This document shows, in pieces, positions 19,395 through 29,851 of a stretch of 64,000 nt of DNA. The DNA is from Oikopleura dioica. Taxonomy: Eukaryota; Chordata; Appendicularia; Copelata; Oikopleuridae. A program made the position numbers and the translations under genes. The notes under the pieces were generated by a model, which was not told the origin of the DNA, did no database searches, and saw only the letters and a list, made by a program, of their open reading frames with translations. Each line of letters begins with the position of its first letter. Position 1 is the stretch's first letter. Location of the stretch: the NCBI GenBank assembly GCA_907165135.1, contig OU015566.1, positions 6,990,157 to 7,054,156 of the forward strand, given 5' to 3'.

Positions 19395-21097
19395 TCATTT
19401 TCTTCATCTTTCAACTAGCTCTAGCCAAACGATTTTTTATGATCGACTCCGGAAAGGCAGCATTCCTTGTCAAGTCCAAAATCGATAAAAACCTGCAACT
19501 GTCTTTGGACATCCCCGCCTTCAACTGGACCTATATCGATAATCCCTGCTTCAACAATCACTCAACTAAAGCTTATGCTCGCAACGGCACGCACCAGCTC
19601 TTCAATGAAATCGAAAATTGGATCAACGAAAATTTCAAAGAACAAGAATCCCATCGTCATCGCCGATTTATCGGTGACCCATTCCGTATCAACTTCTCAT
19701 GGCCGTCACGCAAATCTCAAACTAAGGCCGCACTTGAAATTCTCAACAAGAAATCAACAACAAACGCGAAAGAAACTGTCGACCTGGTCAACATTGTCAA
19801 CAAGGACTTGCTGGAGATTCAATCAGAAGTTATCAACGACGAAACGAACTTTGAAAATTTTGTTGCTCAACTTTGCGATTTTGACGCAAAAATCTCTGCC
19901 TTGGTTATGAAACTTATCAACTCACTTCTGTTCGATGAATTTAAATCAACAATCACTGGAATTTCCCACGTCGTCATCAAATCTGACTTGCAAAATCTTC
20001 TCTCAAGCCTTTGCTCGTTCGATTACGATGAACTTTACACAAATTGCGCAAATATCATCAGTTCCTACCCGCTCCGCATAAAGAACATAAACTCTGAAAT
20101 CTACGAAGACAAGATGATACTACAAATCAACGCCACAGCTAAAATTCCGTCATTTGAAAAACTAGGAAATGCCACTCACATTCTGGAAGGACCGAAACCA
20201 ATCAGCATTCAAGAAGACACCTTCATCTACGAAAAACTCATCCTTCCGCACACAATTGCGATTTCAAGCTCAACTTCAACTTCACTCGATCTCTGCGAGG
20301 ACATTCACGACGCTTATATCTGCTCGTATGGACAAGTCAACAATTTCAAACTCAACAAATGTGCTACTGATTTGGCAAACAACAATTCAACAAAGAACTG
20401 CGAAACAACTCTCATCAAAAGCGACAAGGATTGCCTATTCTCTCAGTTTCAACGTTACATCATGATAAGTCATTTTAATCAAATAGGTATTTCTTATTTT
20501 GACCGACGACACAAAAAACATTTCACCAACTTTACACATTCTGATGGAAACTTCGTCTACCAGCTGACTAATAAACCAACGACACTTCACTGCACAAACG
20601 ACATCTTCTACGCTCATTATGAAGAGACGCTAAATCACGTTCAACTTCACACAACAAACACACTCGACCATTTTGACCTCATCAGTCAAGATGATTACCG
20701 CAACTCTCAAAATGTCCTCCAACACAAACGCGCAAATATCTCGACAGCGGAATACAATGACATCGCGAACAAACTCACGGAGAATGAAACCTTTGGAAAC
20801 AAAATCATCTCACACTACAAAACAAACTGGATATCGACTTTAATGACGACCCTTCACACAATTGCTTCGATCATCATACTCCTGATAATTTTCAGAATCA
20901 CAATCGCCTTTGCTCCACTACTTCGACAATTTTTAAATTTCATCTCATCAACAATAGCCTACGGATTGTCACGCCTTCTTCCCAAACTTCTCTTACTTCG
21001 CAAAGCTCAAACCGACGATAAAATCAACATGGACGATGCTTCAAGCCCGCCAACTCCTGAGAACCTCAAGGATCTCCCATTCTCGACTAACGCTTGA
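19391..21097 (+). CDS. Env-like membrane glycoprotein of the LTR element (568 aa)
   Basis: The start ATG (19391) overlaps the pol stop by the four bases ATGA. The protein has an N-terminal signal-like segment (MIIFFIFQLALA), a basic furin-type site at residues about 89-92 (RHRR) followed by a hydrophobic-leaning stretch, several NxS/T sequons, and a C-terminal transmembrane helix near residues 485-512 (ASIIILLIIF) before a short tail. This is the layout of gypsy/errantivirus and Tor env proteins: surface unit, cleavage, membrane-anchored unit. The frame is uninterrupted, so the gene may have been active recently. It would normally be expressed from a spliced transcript. Confidence 0.75.
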   Translation: MIIFFIFQLALAKRFFMIDSGKAAFLVKSKIDKNLQLSLDIPAFNWTYIDNPCFNNHSTKAYARNGTHQLFNEIENWINENFKEQESHRHRRFIGDPFRINFSWPSRKSQTKAALEILNKKSTTNAKETVDLVNIVNKDLLEIQSEVINDETNFENFVAQLCDFDAKISALVMKLINSLLFDEFKSTITGISHVVIKSDLQNLLSSLCSFDYDELYTNCANIISSYPLRIKNINSEIYEDKMILQINATAKIPSFEKLGNATHILEGPKPISIQEDTFIYEKLILPHTIAISSSTSTSLDLCEDIHDAYICSYGQVNNFKLNKCATDLANNNSTKNCETTLIKSDKDCLFSQFQRYIMISHFNQIGISYFDRRHKKHFTNFTHSDGNFVYQLTNKPTTLHCTNDIFYAHYEETLNHVQLHTTNTLDHFDLISQDDYRNSQNVLQHKRANISTAEYNDIANKLTENETFGNKIISHYKTNWISTLMTTLHTIASIIILLIIFRITIAFAPLLRQFLNFISSTIAYGLSRLLPKLLLLRKAQTDDKINMDDASSPPTPENLKDLPFSTNA

Positions 21098-21978
21098 GTC
21101 GACTTTGCTCTCATCAACAATTCAAAATCCAAAAACAAAACAAAAAAAAATTCTCAAAATTCAACAAAAAATTCAAAAGAAAAATATTCAAAAGAAAGAA
21201 AAGACAAAAAAATACTCAAAACAAATGAAAATCAAAAAAATATTAACTAACTCCCTTTCTGTACCATAATGAACAATTCGCACTTTCTTTACTGTTCACT
21301 TCCAAACAAACTCTTTACTGCACTAACACGAGTTCACGATTCATTTATTCCATCAAACCCGATAAACACTGAAACAGTTAGGACAAGTCTCAAGCTCCGC
21401 TGGGAAGGTGGAGAAGCATTCGTTGCACAAAGCCGAAGCGAGACTCGACACGTTCAACCGGACTTGCTGTGCCGACTCCTGGACTCGATCTGATTCACAT
21501 ACAAACCGACCGTCTATTTACAAGATAAGATAATTTCGACACACTTATTACCTGATCGTAGTCTCACCCGTATTGTCTCATTTGAACCTCTCTCTCGCAT
21601 CCTCCTCATGATATCTCCCAACTTATCGAGCAAGATTCTCAAATTCTCGAACATTCTCTGAACTAAAAGCAAAAGTTAGACGTTATTTGTAAGCACTTGG
21701 GCCGATAACTCACTTATGCTACATTAAATAATAACATAATGAATATGAAAATTTTTAAAATGAAAATACTACATCTATGCAAAATTTAGAATCCCTCCGA
21801 ATTTCTTATATCCTATAAAATGAATAAACAAAATTTCGATGATTACCTAGACAAGCCCCGTCAGTAGGACTTGATTATGATTAAAAATGATTTTATTTGA
21901 AATAAAAATTCAAAAATTAAAAATGACTCTTGATTTAAAAAATCAACGATAGGTATCAGAAATCAGGATATATATAAT

Positions 21979-22518
21979 TTATTTACAGGTGCGTAGAGAA
22001 CATTCACTAGAAATCAGAGTTCGAGCATTTGCATCATGCTCATCAAATAAGCGCGTACCAAAGTCAGTTAGGGCCTCATGTCGCATCTCAGTAAATTTCA
22101 GATTAGTAAGTTCAGTGAAGCCAGCGGGAAGGGATTCGTTATTAGTATACATATTCACATAATATTCGAATGTAAAATAATCTATGAGCTTGCAGCATTT
22201 AGGAAAACCCATATACCCTTCCATTAGATAATCATCGACAAATTGACCTCTAGTCTTACAGCTAAGGTCGAGGCCGGAGTCTTTGAGAATCCTGAGAACC
22301 TCCCCACGGTCAAGCAAGAGAAGTGGTAACTGATACTGTAAATGTTTGATTTTTTCGTAAAAGATAGGGTCATCAAAAAGTACATTCGCATAGGACCTAA
22401 TAAAAGTTTTAATTCGCCCTCCGTATTTCGAAAAAGTTCTATCAGAACAGGTCTCCCAGACATAACATATTCGCCTTCGTTTGTTAATAAAACTCTCGGA
22501 ATTTTGCCGGGCGCCACC
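21979..22518 (-). CDS. Unrecognised antisense open frame inside the LTR element
   Basis: On the minus strand an open frame runs from a possible acceptor (CTCTAAAG, about 22523) to a TGA, stop or end near 21979, about 175 codons. It begins with a basic stretch (INKRRRICYVWETC) and is rich in Tyr, Leu and Asp. No ATG opens it, so it would be a 3' exon. A further candidate exon (22648-22744, ending with TAA and followed by AATAAA on the minus strand) lies upstream. No family is recognised. It may be a host gene fragment carried by the element or an antisense ORF of the element. Confidence 0.3.
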   Translation of the reverse strand, partial: GGARQNSESFINKRRRICYVWETCSDRTFSKYGGRIKTFIRSYANVLFDDPIFYEKIKHLQYQLPLLLLDRGEVLRILKDSGLDLSCKTRGQFVDDYLMEGYMGFPKCCKLIDYFTFEYYVNMYTNNESLPAGFTELTNLKFTEMRHEALTDFGTRLFDEHDANARTLISSECSLRTCK

Positions 22519-23290
22519 GCTTTAGAGAAATTTTCATGAATAATTCAATTCAAATTTATAGTATAAAACGTTCAAAATTTTCAGAAAATAAGGCTTAATA
22601 ATACATTCTTATTTATTTAGATATAAATTATACTACTATTTCAATATTAATTCCTTCCTAAAACTTCATATTCTTGTCGGTCGGGATCCGCTCGTTCTTG
22701 ATATCGATTTTCGAGGGACTTGCCTTGAGCAGTTCGAACCAGCTACAATTAAAAAATAGAATCTATAGTTTTAGTATGATCAGAAACTCTAGACAATATG
22801 TGTCTTGTGCGTTCGCACCAAGAGCTCTTCTCATGATCATCCGTCCGGCAGGCAGGATGCTAGGCAATCAGGCCGTTTTTAGTATTTAATTATGTTAGTT
22901 TTTTTGTTAATACCGTTCTTTGTTTAAATTCCTCGATTTCCATTCGCCTTTAAAAATAATTATTTATTCATTTTACAGTCATTTTTACATAGGGACGATG
23001 TCGTGACTTTCTCCCAAGGGCCCCGCTTCACTCGCGACGAGAGTTGATACAGTGCTAGAATTAAATTTAGAAAATAGGCTTCAATCATTAACAAAATTGA
23101 ATTTAGAAATAACTGACCATATATTTATAAATAAGATAATAATTTTTACCTTTCCGCATAGTTTATTTTGATCCTCTTACGAAGATTCATTTTGTTATCC
23201 CTCTTAAATAAATTCTCTTTAAGTAAATACATTAATCTCTAATAAATTATAATTACAGAATAAAAAATTTATTCCAAAACAGTTTAAAAC

Positions 23291-23321
23291 TGCCCTCTCT
23301 CTTTCTCTCTCTCTCTCTCTT
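23291..23321 (+). repeat. CT microsatellite
   Basis: A run of CT dinucleotides with occasional TTT interruptions, within the 3' non-coding part of the LTR element. Confidence 0.9.
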
Positions 23322-23759
23322 TCCGCGCGTATTCCTTATCAGCCGGCGCGGCGTTCTCACCAACTACTGCAGACCCCCGATTCTTATTTTCCCACGACCC
23401 CCCATTCTCTCCACGCGCGCGCGGGCTTATCACTTTTCACCTCCAAATTCTCTCCTTTCGGCGCGCGCTCTCGTCTCCGCCGTTTTCCTCCTTTTTTGCT
23501 CCCTTATCAGTATATTTTCATTTTCATTTTTTTCATTTTCCATTTTCAATTTTCTCGCTCGTTCAAATTTCAAAGTACTGAAATTTCGACACGAAACACT
23601 AGTAGCACCTAAGTACACTGTTCCAAATTTATTATTCCTTGAAAATCTTTATTCTTATTATTATATACAGAAGAAAGAAGAAACTGTTCATTTACTTTAT
23701 TTTACTCTCACTCTTCCTTGATTTCAACTGCAAATAAAATTTTCTGAACAAGGGGGGAG

Positions 23760-23880
23760 TACTATGGTAGGCGCTCCAGAGCACGAGAGCGCGTCCTCAA
23801 AAAGGGACGTCTCTCGGGCCCAGGGCGCAGTCAGCCCGCACTCTCCCCGACAGTCAGACAGCCCGTCCGAGCCAGTTGTA
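23760..23880 (+). repeat. 3' LTR, 121 bp
   Basis: It begins TACTATGG directly after a purine tract and ends GTTGTA before the GGTCA target duplication, so the termini are the short inverted pair TAC..GTA. At 121 bp it is a very short LTR. The boundary is set by the 5-bp duplication and by identity of the first 25 bp to the left copy. Confidence 0.75.
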
Positions 23881-24152
23881 GGTCAAAAAATCGATTTTTT
23901 TATTTTTGCCAAATTAAGCCTGATTAAACCTAGACGATCATTTAAAAAGCTCAAAAATGTTTTTTTCGAGCCGAAAAAAGTCAAGGGAAGATAAAAAATC
24001 CGCAAAAAAAAAGAAATTTAAATTTTAAAGAATTTCAATAAGAACCATAATTAGGCGAAGAGCTCGAATAATTTGTATTTTCACCCCGTATGGGTGTGGG
24101 TGGGGTTGGGGAAATAACTGAGATTGATCACCTCAGAGTTCAACGCCGATCT

Positions 24153-24641
24153 CAAGCCCCTTAAATTTAATAATCAAGGAACGGGGCTGAGACGGCCCGA
24201 AGGGCCGTCAAGCCCCTTAAATTTAATAATCAAGGAACGGGGCTGAGACGGCCCGAAGGGCCGTCAAGCCCCTTAAATTTAATAATCAAGGAACGGGGCT
24301 GAGACGGCCCGAAGGGCCGTCAAGCCCTTAAATTTAATAATCAAGGAACGGGGCTGAGACGGCCCGAAGGGCCGTCAAGCCCCTTAAATTTAATAATCAA
24401 GGAACGAGGCTGAGACGGCCCGAAGGGCCGTCAAGCCCTTAAATTTAATAATCAAGGAACGGGGCTGAGACGGCCCGAAGGGCCGTCAAGCCCCTTAAAT
24501 TTAATAATCAAGGAACGGGGCTGAGACGGCCCGAAGGGCCGTCAAGCCCCTTAAATTTAATAATCAAGGAACGGGGCTGAGACGGCCCGAAGGGCCGTCA
24601 AGCCCCTTAAATTTAATAATCAAGGAACGGGGCTGAGACGG
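24153..24641 (+). repeat. 56-bp satellite, nine tandem copies
   Basis: The unit holds AAGCCCCTTAAATTTAATAA, then TCAAGGAACGGGGCTGAGAC, then GGCCCGAAGGGCCGTC. Copies start near 24154, 24210, 24266, 24322, 24377, 24433, 24488, 24544 and 24600. Two copies lack one C, giving 55 bp. Each unit contains two stem-loop capable palindromes (CCCC..GGGG and GACGGCCC..GGGCCGTC). Copies are almost identical, so amplification is recent. Confidence 0.92.
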
Positions 24642-25076
24642 CCTGGGTCTGACCTGAGTCAGGTTATTGGGTCAACGTGAAATAAAAGTAATTAATTTTA
24701 ATTATTTATCGAGAATTTTCGAAAAAATCGCTAAATCGGAAATTTTCGTTGCATTGCTATTTTTTCAAGCGCACACGAGCGCATAGATATTGTGCCTGAT
24801 TATTGTAGCTTAGGGTCTAAACTTACAAAAAAAATATGAATTACGCCTCAGGCACCTTCACCCGGGGGTCAAAATCGCTAAAATGTGCCAAAAAAGCGGA
24901 TTTTTTTCGAAAAAAATGCGAATTACCAAAAAAAAAATCGAAAATTTTTATTTTTTCATTTTTATCGTAAAGCCCTTTAATTTTTATATATTGTCACGTG
25001 GTTTGAGCCTGATCTATAAACAGGCTATTTCTGGCCAATTTTCCACTAGCGCAACCCCATTCATCAATCATATAAG

Positions 25077-26151
25077 ATGATAATAGTCGATGCTTTTCCT
25101 GTTCCTTACTCCTCTTTTGTTACTTCTTATGGTACTTATGGAAAGTGCGAAGATTGTGAAAAGTATGATGGTATACAGATATACTGTATTATGCGGCACA
25201 ATTATCCTAAATCTTTTAAATCTTTTTTTATATACGCATATTTTTTTGTATATGAAAGTGTTCTTTCTCTGGAGTTTCTGATAATGTTCTAGGCCTGTCC
25301 ATTCAACTGCTAAAATCAATGGGAAACGAATATGTGCTGTATGCAAGAAAAGAAACCACCCGAACTTTGATCTGGAAGCTGAGGCAAAGCGTGAACCGAT
25401 CCCGAAATTTGTAGACTCCGATGCAGCATTCAAATGTCCTGCAAAGCGCTGCAGTGCCAAGAAACTCTCTTTTTGCGAATTTTATGTCGGATCTTGTTGC
25501 TCCACTGCTTTGAATAGAGAAGTCTCAGAAGGTATGTCAATTCATTTATAAGTTATAAATTATAACTGAGTTATCTTTTTTTAAAGTAGAAGAAAACGAA
25601 GAGTGCTTGCTCATGCACAAGATTTATCAAAAGTCACGACGCGACGTAGTTTCTTCTTACGACAAATGGCTGGATGCGGATAGAGCGTATTCTAGGGCGG
25701 AATTGAATGAAAAAAATGCTCGTAAGGCACTGGAAAAGGCAGAAAAAGAAATCGCGGATGCAGCTGAAAAATTTACAACTGAAAAAACGAAGCACGATGA
25801 AGCTATAAAGTGGCAAAGTAAAGTTCAAAAACGCTTATTTCTCACAGTCAAAGCAGTTACTGAGGGAGTGATCAGTGATACGGGTAAGATTTAAAAAGTA
25901 CTACAGTATCAATTTATAAAATCCAAATAGAGCCTGCGAAAAAGAAATCAAAGCGAGCTGAAGTGAACGAGAAGCTTCAATGCAAGGTCTGCTCGTCCCC
26001 CTTTGACGTCGAGCACCCTGAAGCGATCCTTGCTTCTTGCGGGCACAGGGCTTGTACCAACTGCCTCATGAAACTTGAGGAGAAAGAATGCCCAGCAGTT
26101 GGTTGTGGGGCCAGATTCTCTGAAGACAAAATTATCAAGGTTCTCGACTGA
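25077..26151 (+). CDS. RING-finger protein with N-terminal Cys-rich motif
   Basis: Four exons (25077-25162, 25293-25531, 25587-25883, 25931-26151) give 280 residues with exact phase closure. The N-terminal part has paired cysteines (KCEDCEK, CAVCKKRNH, FKCPAKRC, GSCC) that look like a zinc-binding module. The middle (about residues 110-200) is a charged coiled coil. The C-terminus is a RING: CKVC, ASCGHRACTNC, CPAVGC. The likely role is an E3 ubiquitin ligase; the substrate is unknown and no TRIM-type B-box or C-terminal domain is seen. The start is chosen because it is the only in-frame ATG. It sits 10 bp after the 25061-25066 target repeat of a mobile element that has split the gene from its upstream acceptor. 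AATAAA is at 26179-26184. Confidence 0.75.
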
Positions 26152-26505
26152 CTCTTTTCTGCCTGAAACCTGACTCTGAATAAAATCCATCTAAGGCATA
26201 AATTGTTTCCTCTTTCGATTGGTACTTGTTCAAATTACATAACAATTTTTGATAAACATCTCAAAACGGGTGTTATTAGCGTCATTTTCGCCTTTGAAGA
26301 GCATTTTTCAAAAAATAGTTTATTTCCCACGAAACAATTGAGAAGCAAGCATAATCGATAGACGAGAGAACTGCCGCGGATTATTTGAAAATTAGCTAAG
26401 ATCGATTATTTGCATAGAGATCGTCCTGCTGAGGAAACATTTCTTGAACATTTTGTATTGTCCATGCGGAAGTAAACTTAGCGAAGTGAAGAAAGAGATT
26501 AAAAA

Positions 26506-28256
26506 ATGAAGAAATATGCAGCTTATTCGGTCGCTTTTTTGGACATTCTTTGCCACAGGTTTGCAAAGATCAATACTTTGGTTCTTTAGAATTATCGTTC
26601 TAGCACGCTTTTATTCTCTTGGCCCATTTTAACGCAAATTTACAAGTCAGAAGGGTTCTTTTCTTGCAAAAATTCGACAGAAGAAATTTCAGAATTTCAA
26701 CTGTGCTCAGAAAGCTCTCAAGATGCTTCTATCGCTCGAATAATGATCCTAGGAAACAGAGTTCAAAGGTCAAGAGTTCGGTCGATTATGGCAAGTTGCC
26801 ATTTTTTGAACTTTCAACAGCCGTAGGTATCCTTGGGCCATTTACCTTTCTCCTTGGCTTGGCAAGAGACTATCTGGCATTTGGCTGGTGCAGGGCGATT
26901 TGTTTCCTTGTCCTCATTTTCAGTTATTTTATGCTGGCTCTGGCAGAACCGGGCAAAACCGACTGGATGCTATATTTTTGGATTCTTCAATTTGGCAGTG
27001 GAACGACTTTGATGCTCAGCTATTTTCATATTGCCAAGCTTTTCCCTCTTCATCAAGCTTTGCTGATAGGATTTTTTAACGTCGGCTCGGATTTGTCTTC
27101 TATGATTCCGCAATTATGGATTGAGTTCACGAATTTCTACCCCCAAAAGTTCTCAAGCAGATTCAAAACAGAGTATGTTAGCTTTTTGTATTTCTGAACT
27201 CAAGTTTTTGGACACCCTTATATCCGAATTCGCCATTTCCTTGAGAAGCATCAATCTTATTTGGGCTCTTCTATCTTCTATCTCTTTCATACTTGGAATC
27301 TTCGTCATCCCATGGCACAACGTCGAAGTCAACACAGAATCCGTCGAAACAATTCTCGACCTCAAGTCAAAACAGAAGCCTTTGCTAAACTCCGAAGAAG
27401 AAAGCATTCCTCAACAGTTCAAAAACAACATCAAATTCCTCAAATCGCCAATTTTGCTCTTTTACGGCGCTTCTTTAATTTTTGGAAATTTCGTTGTCAC
27501 GTGCACCCTTTCACTGACGAATTTCATCGTGGAGAAAAAGATGGACAAACTGAATCTAACGGAAGAATACGATCCAGAGGATATTGTTTCGAAGTTCAAC
27601 TTGATTCGACCGATTATTGCTGCTGTAGCTGCTCCTTTCATTGGACTAATGGTCGATTTAGTGAGAAAGAAGATTTTAAAAAAGAAGGAAAAACCAGAAA
27701 ACATCGACCTAAGGTAACTCCTTTTAGTAAATTCTATGCTCATCTTTCTAGGTCAATGATTTGGCCATATTTCTTGCTGACAATTTCTTCCTTGATTTTT
27801 TCCATCACGATCAGCATCGACAACGTCTTCTGCCTCGCCCTAGCGCTCACATGCCTCTCTCTCAATTCTACCTGGGTCTATGTCGTTTATACAGTCGGGA
27901 TGGAGATAAATCTGCCAGGACAAACAATTGGCATTGCGTTTGCTCTCTGTGAAATTGCAGGCAGCATATTCGCCTTCATCGCCGATCCAATTGCTGTTTT
28001 CGTTCTCGAAGAGTAAGTCTCCTTGTTGTCTCATTCTCCATCTCTTTTTAGGGATGATCTGGAGCTTTTCTATGTGAGCATATGGTCGACTACCTTCTTG
28101 ATGTTCTTATTTGGCCTGTTGCTTCCCTCGATTGCCTTCAACAAAACTTCGGACTGCCTCAAGAACCTCGACTCCCCAAGACAACATGAAGTGGCGAAGC
28201 AATTTCAAAACGAACAGACAGAAGAAAATATTCTTTTGAAAAAGAATTGTATTTAA
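26506..28256 (+). CDS. Major-facilitator-type membrane transporter (SLC43-like)
   Basis: Exon 1 (26506-26558) and a 45-nt intron lead to STLLFSWPILTQIYKSEGFF, the first helix and loop region typical of SLC43-like MFS transporters, followed by many hydrophobic helices (LSTAVGILGPFTFLLG, GFFNVGSDLSS, LLFYGASLIFGNFVV, IISKFN-type loop, IAAVAAPFIGLMVDLV). Later exons are about 27249-27713, 27752-28012 and 28052-28256. Between exon 2 and the helix beginning LPFFELST the frame changes; a 35-nt GT-AG or a 74-nt GA-AG intron (ending ..GGCAAG near 26793) both fix it. The stop codon TAA overlaps AATAAA (28255-28260). Family membership is tentative; a substrate cannot be assigned. It lies 355 bp behind the RING gene in the same direction. 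Confidence 0.65.
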
Positions 28257-28440
28257 TAAATCGAATGTATAATCAAATCTACAGAAATAAACTTCTTTCT
28301 CCAGCAACTATCTTCTTACGATTTATTTACCAGGAGAAAAATTTATGTTTCCAGAGGCAAAAACCATGTGTTCTACCAGTGCTCTTCTTTGTTCTCAACT
28401 CTGATCCGTCTATATCCCCAATTAGCGAGCCGTCGCTTCC

Positions 28441-28512
28441 AGCAGAGTGGCGCAGCGGAAGCGTGCTGGGCCCATAACCCAGAGGTCGGAGGATCGAAAC
28501 CTCCCTCTGCTA
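28441..28512 (+). tRNA. Initiator tRNA-Met (CAU)
   Basis: The 72-nt cloverleaf has acceptor AGCAGAG paired with CTCTGCT. The anticodon arm CTGGG-CCCATAA-CCCAG puts CAT at 28473-28475 with the C33 typical of eukaryotic initiator tRNA. The T arm has ATCGAAAC instead of TTCGAATC, again an initiator trait. No intron. Confidence 0.93.
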
Positions 28513-28520
28513 TATACACC

Positions 28521-28592
28521 GCTGTAATCGTATAGTGGTTAGTACTTCACGTTGTGGCCGTGACAACCCAGGTTCGAATCCTGGTTACAGCA
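28521..28592 (+). tRNA. tRNA-His (GUG)
   Basis: A 72-nt cloverleaf: acceptor GCTGTAA with TTACAGC, anticodon loop TTGTGGC (GTG at 28554-28556), and T arm GGTTCGAATCC. It lies 8 bp after tRNA-iMet in the same orientation. The extra 5' G (-1) of tRNA-His is normally added after transcription. Confidence 0.93.
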
Positions 28593-29122
28593 ATCTTTTT
28601 TCTCTTGAATTTTCATCCCTCTTAGTGAAGTTTTTCACAGAAGAATTATTTTAAAAGCTCTTTCTGATTTCTGCGTTTCAAAATACAAATAATGATGAAA
28701 ATTTCTAATATTCAATGCTTGAGATGCCTCAAATTTAAAGTGAGTAGAGGGAAGAATTCGCTGAGAACACAAAGCCTAATCCACTCCAGTCTACTGAGTT
28801 TATCCCTCGGCTAACATGAAAAATATAATCGCCAGTTTGCATTTTTTTCCCAAGCTCTCAACTTGTCAAACACGTCAATTCTATTTCCTCGAGGTTGGAG
28901 TTACCTCTGTCGGATTTGCGCTGAGACATCCAATTGAGGCTCTATTTGATTATGCTCTTTCCGTCCGAGCGATCAGCTCTTCCTAGACACCTGATGGGTC
29001 AGGCGATAAGGGCAGGTACCCATAAAAGGATCTTTTCTTTTATTCATTTGGAAAGATTGCGAAGCTTTCTCACGAGCAAATATTAGTACTAGATGAAAGA
29101 TAAAGGCTCTCTTTAGGGCTTG

Positions 29123-29359
29123 GCTCGGCAACCTGTGTAGAAAACCTGAGTCAGGTTTTGGAGAGCTTAAATGAAAAGCTGCGCAGCGACTTTTTTATAA
29201 ACGAAGCCGCGAAGCGGCTTCGCTAATATTACCATTACAATCTATAAAACAATCCTCCCGAAGCCGCATTGCGGCTTCGTTTTAAAAAAAAGCCGCGTTG
29301 CGGCTTTTCATTTTAGCTCTTCAGAACCTGACTTAGGTTTTCTAAACAGGTTGCTGAGC
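29123..29359. repeat. Palindromic MITE-like repeat, AAGCCGC family, copy 2
   Basis: GCTCGGCAA at the left and TTGCTGAGC at the right bound arms that match the copy at 279-495, including the GTAGAAAACCTGAGTCAGG motif and the inner AAGCCGC/GCGGCTT hairpins. The two copies share the central TAATATTACCATTACA segment in opposite orientation, so they are members of one family. Confidence 0.78.
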
Positions 29360-29440
29360 CCAGCTTTAGCGCTTTCAAGTTCGGGCAAAAGAGCGAGCTT
29401 CAAATTTACGGATGTATTTTCAGGTCTCGGAGGAAATCCT

Positions 29441-29761
29441 CTAAATCCGATCTAACACCTCTTCCTCCCCCACAGAGCTGTAAAACTCGCCGAGGGTGTA
29501 AATCAGACTTGTTGTTTCTTTGGGAATTGAATTGATCTTCACTTGTTCTTCGCCCTGCCAGCATGGCGCTGGGAAAGTTGAAATTTTTTGAATTTTGCTT
29601 TCATGCCTTGTTTTATTCTTTTTGTTGCACTCAAATTTGACATTATCAATTATCGACCGGAGGCAAGCAGGGGCAGTTGACAAGGTGCACGAGCTGACTT
29701 GCGAACTGTAACAGGGAAACAGTAATTGCAAAACGCAAATGTCAGGAATCATGATATTCAT
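29441..29761 (-). CDS. Weak ORF, possible small Cys-containing secreted protein
   Basis: A 106-codon ATG-to-stop frame starts MNIMIPDICVLQLLFPCY, a short hydrophobic N-terminus, and has six cysteines. It has no recognised domain. It is bounded by repeats, with no clear promoter or poly(A) signal. It may be a real small secreted protein or chance. Confidence 0.25.
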   Translation of the reverse strand: MNIMIPDICVLQLLFPCYSSQVSSCTLSTAPACLRSIIDNVKFECNKKNKTRHESKIQKISTFPAPCWQGEEQVKINSIPKETTSLIYTLGEFYSSVGEEEVLDRI

Positions 29762-29851
29762 CTTAGTGATTCACACAAGGCCTTAAATCAGGACTTTGTC
29801 GTCGAAAGTCGAAACCATCGGGAGCAGGGTTGCAAATTTTGCTTTATTTCT

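Larger units (their letters stand above)
17958..23880 (+). mobile_element. Truncated env-bearing LTR retrotransposon (Ty3/gypsy, Tor-like)
   Basis: Integrase and env-like ORFs lie in the order expected of an errantivirus/Tor-like gypsy element. A purine tract (AAGGGGGGAG) abuts the 3' LTR start at 23760. The first 25 bp of the LTR (TACTATGGTAGGCGCTCCAG and the next five bases) also stand at 17958-17982 and then run directly into pol. GGTCA lies both before the left LTR (17953-17957) and after the right one (23881-23885), a 5-bp target duplication. Thus gag, protease, reverse transcriptase, RNase H and most of the 5' LTR are deleted while both outer junctions survive. The copy cannot move on its own. 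Confidence 0.82.
17821..25060. mobile_element. Composite TIR element (with nested LTR element)
   Basis: The left end (ATGGGGTTGCGCCAGTGGG) and right end (reverse complement ATGGGGTTGCGCTAGTGG) are inverted repeats of about 25 bp. The flanks carry the same TCATCA hexamer (17815-17820 and 25061-25066), a 6-bp target duplication. Without the LTR element the parent is about 1.3 kb (17821-17957 plus 23886-25060), has no ORF, and carries a 56-bp satellite. It is therefore a non-autonomous DNA element; the superfamily is not determined. Confidence 0.7.

Noticed and set aside
24153-24641. Regular array with palindromic units, superficially like CRISPR
   Set aside because: The whole 56-bp unit repeats with no variable spacers, and the window is eukaryotic. 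It is a satellite.
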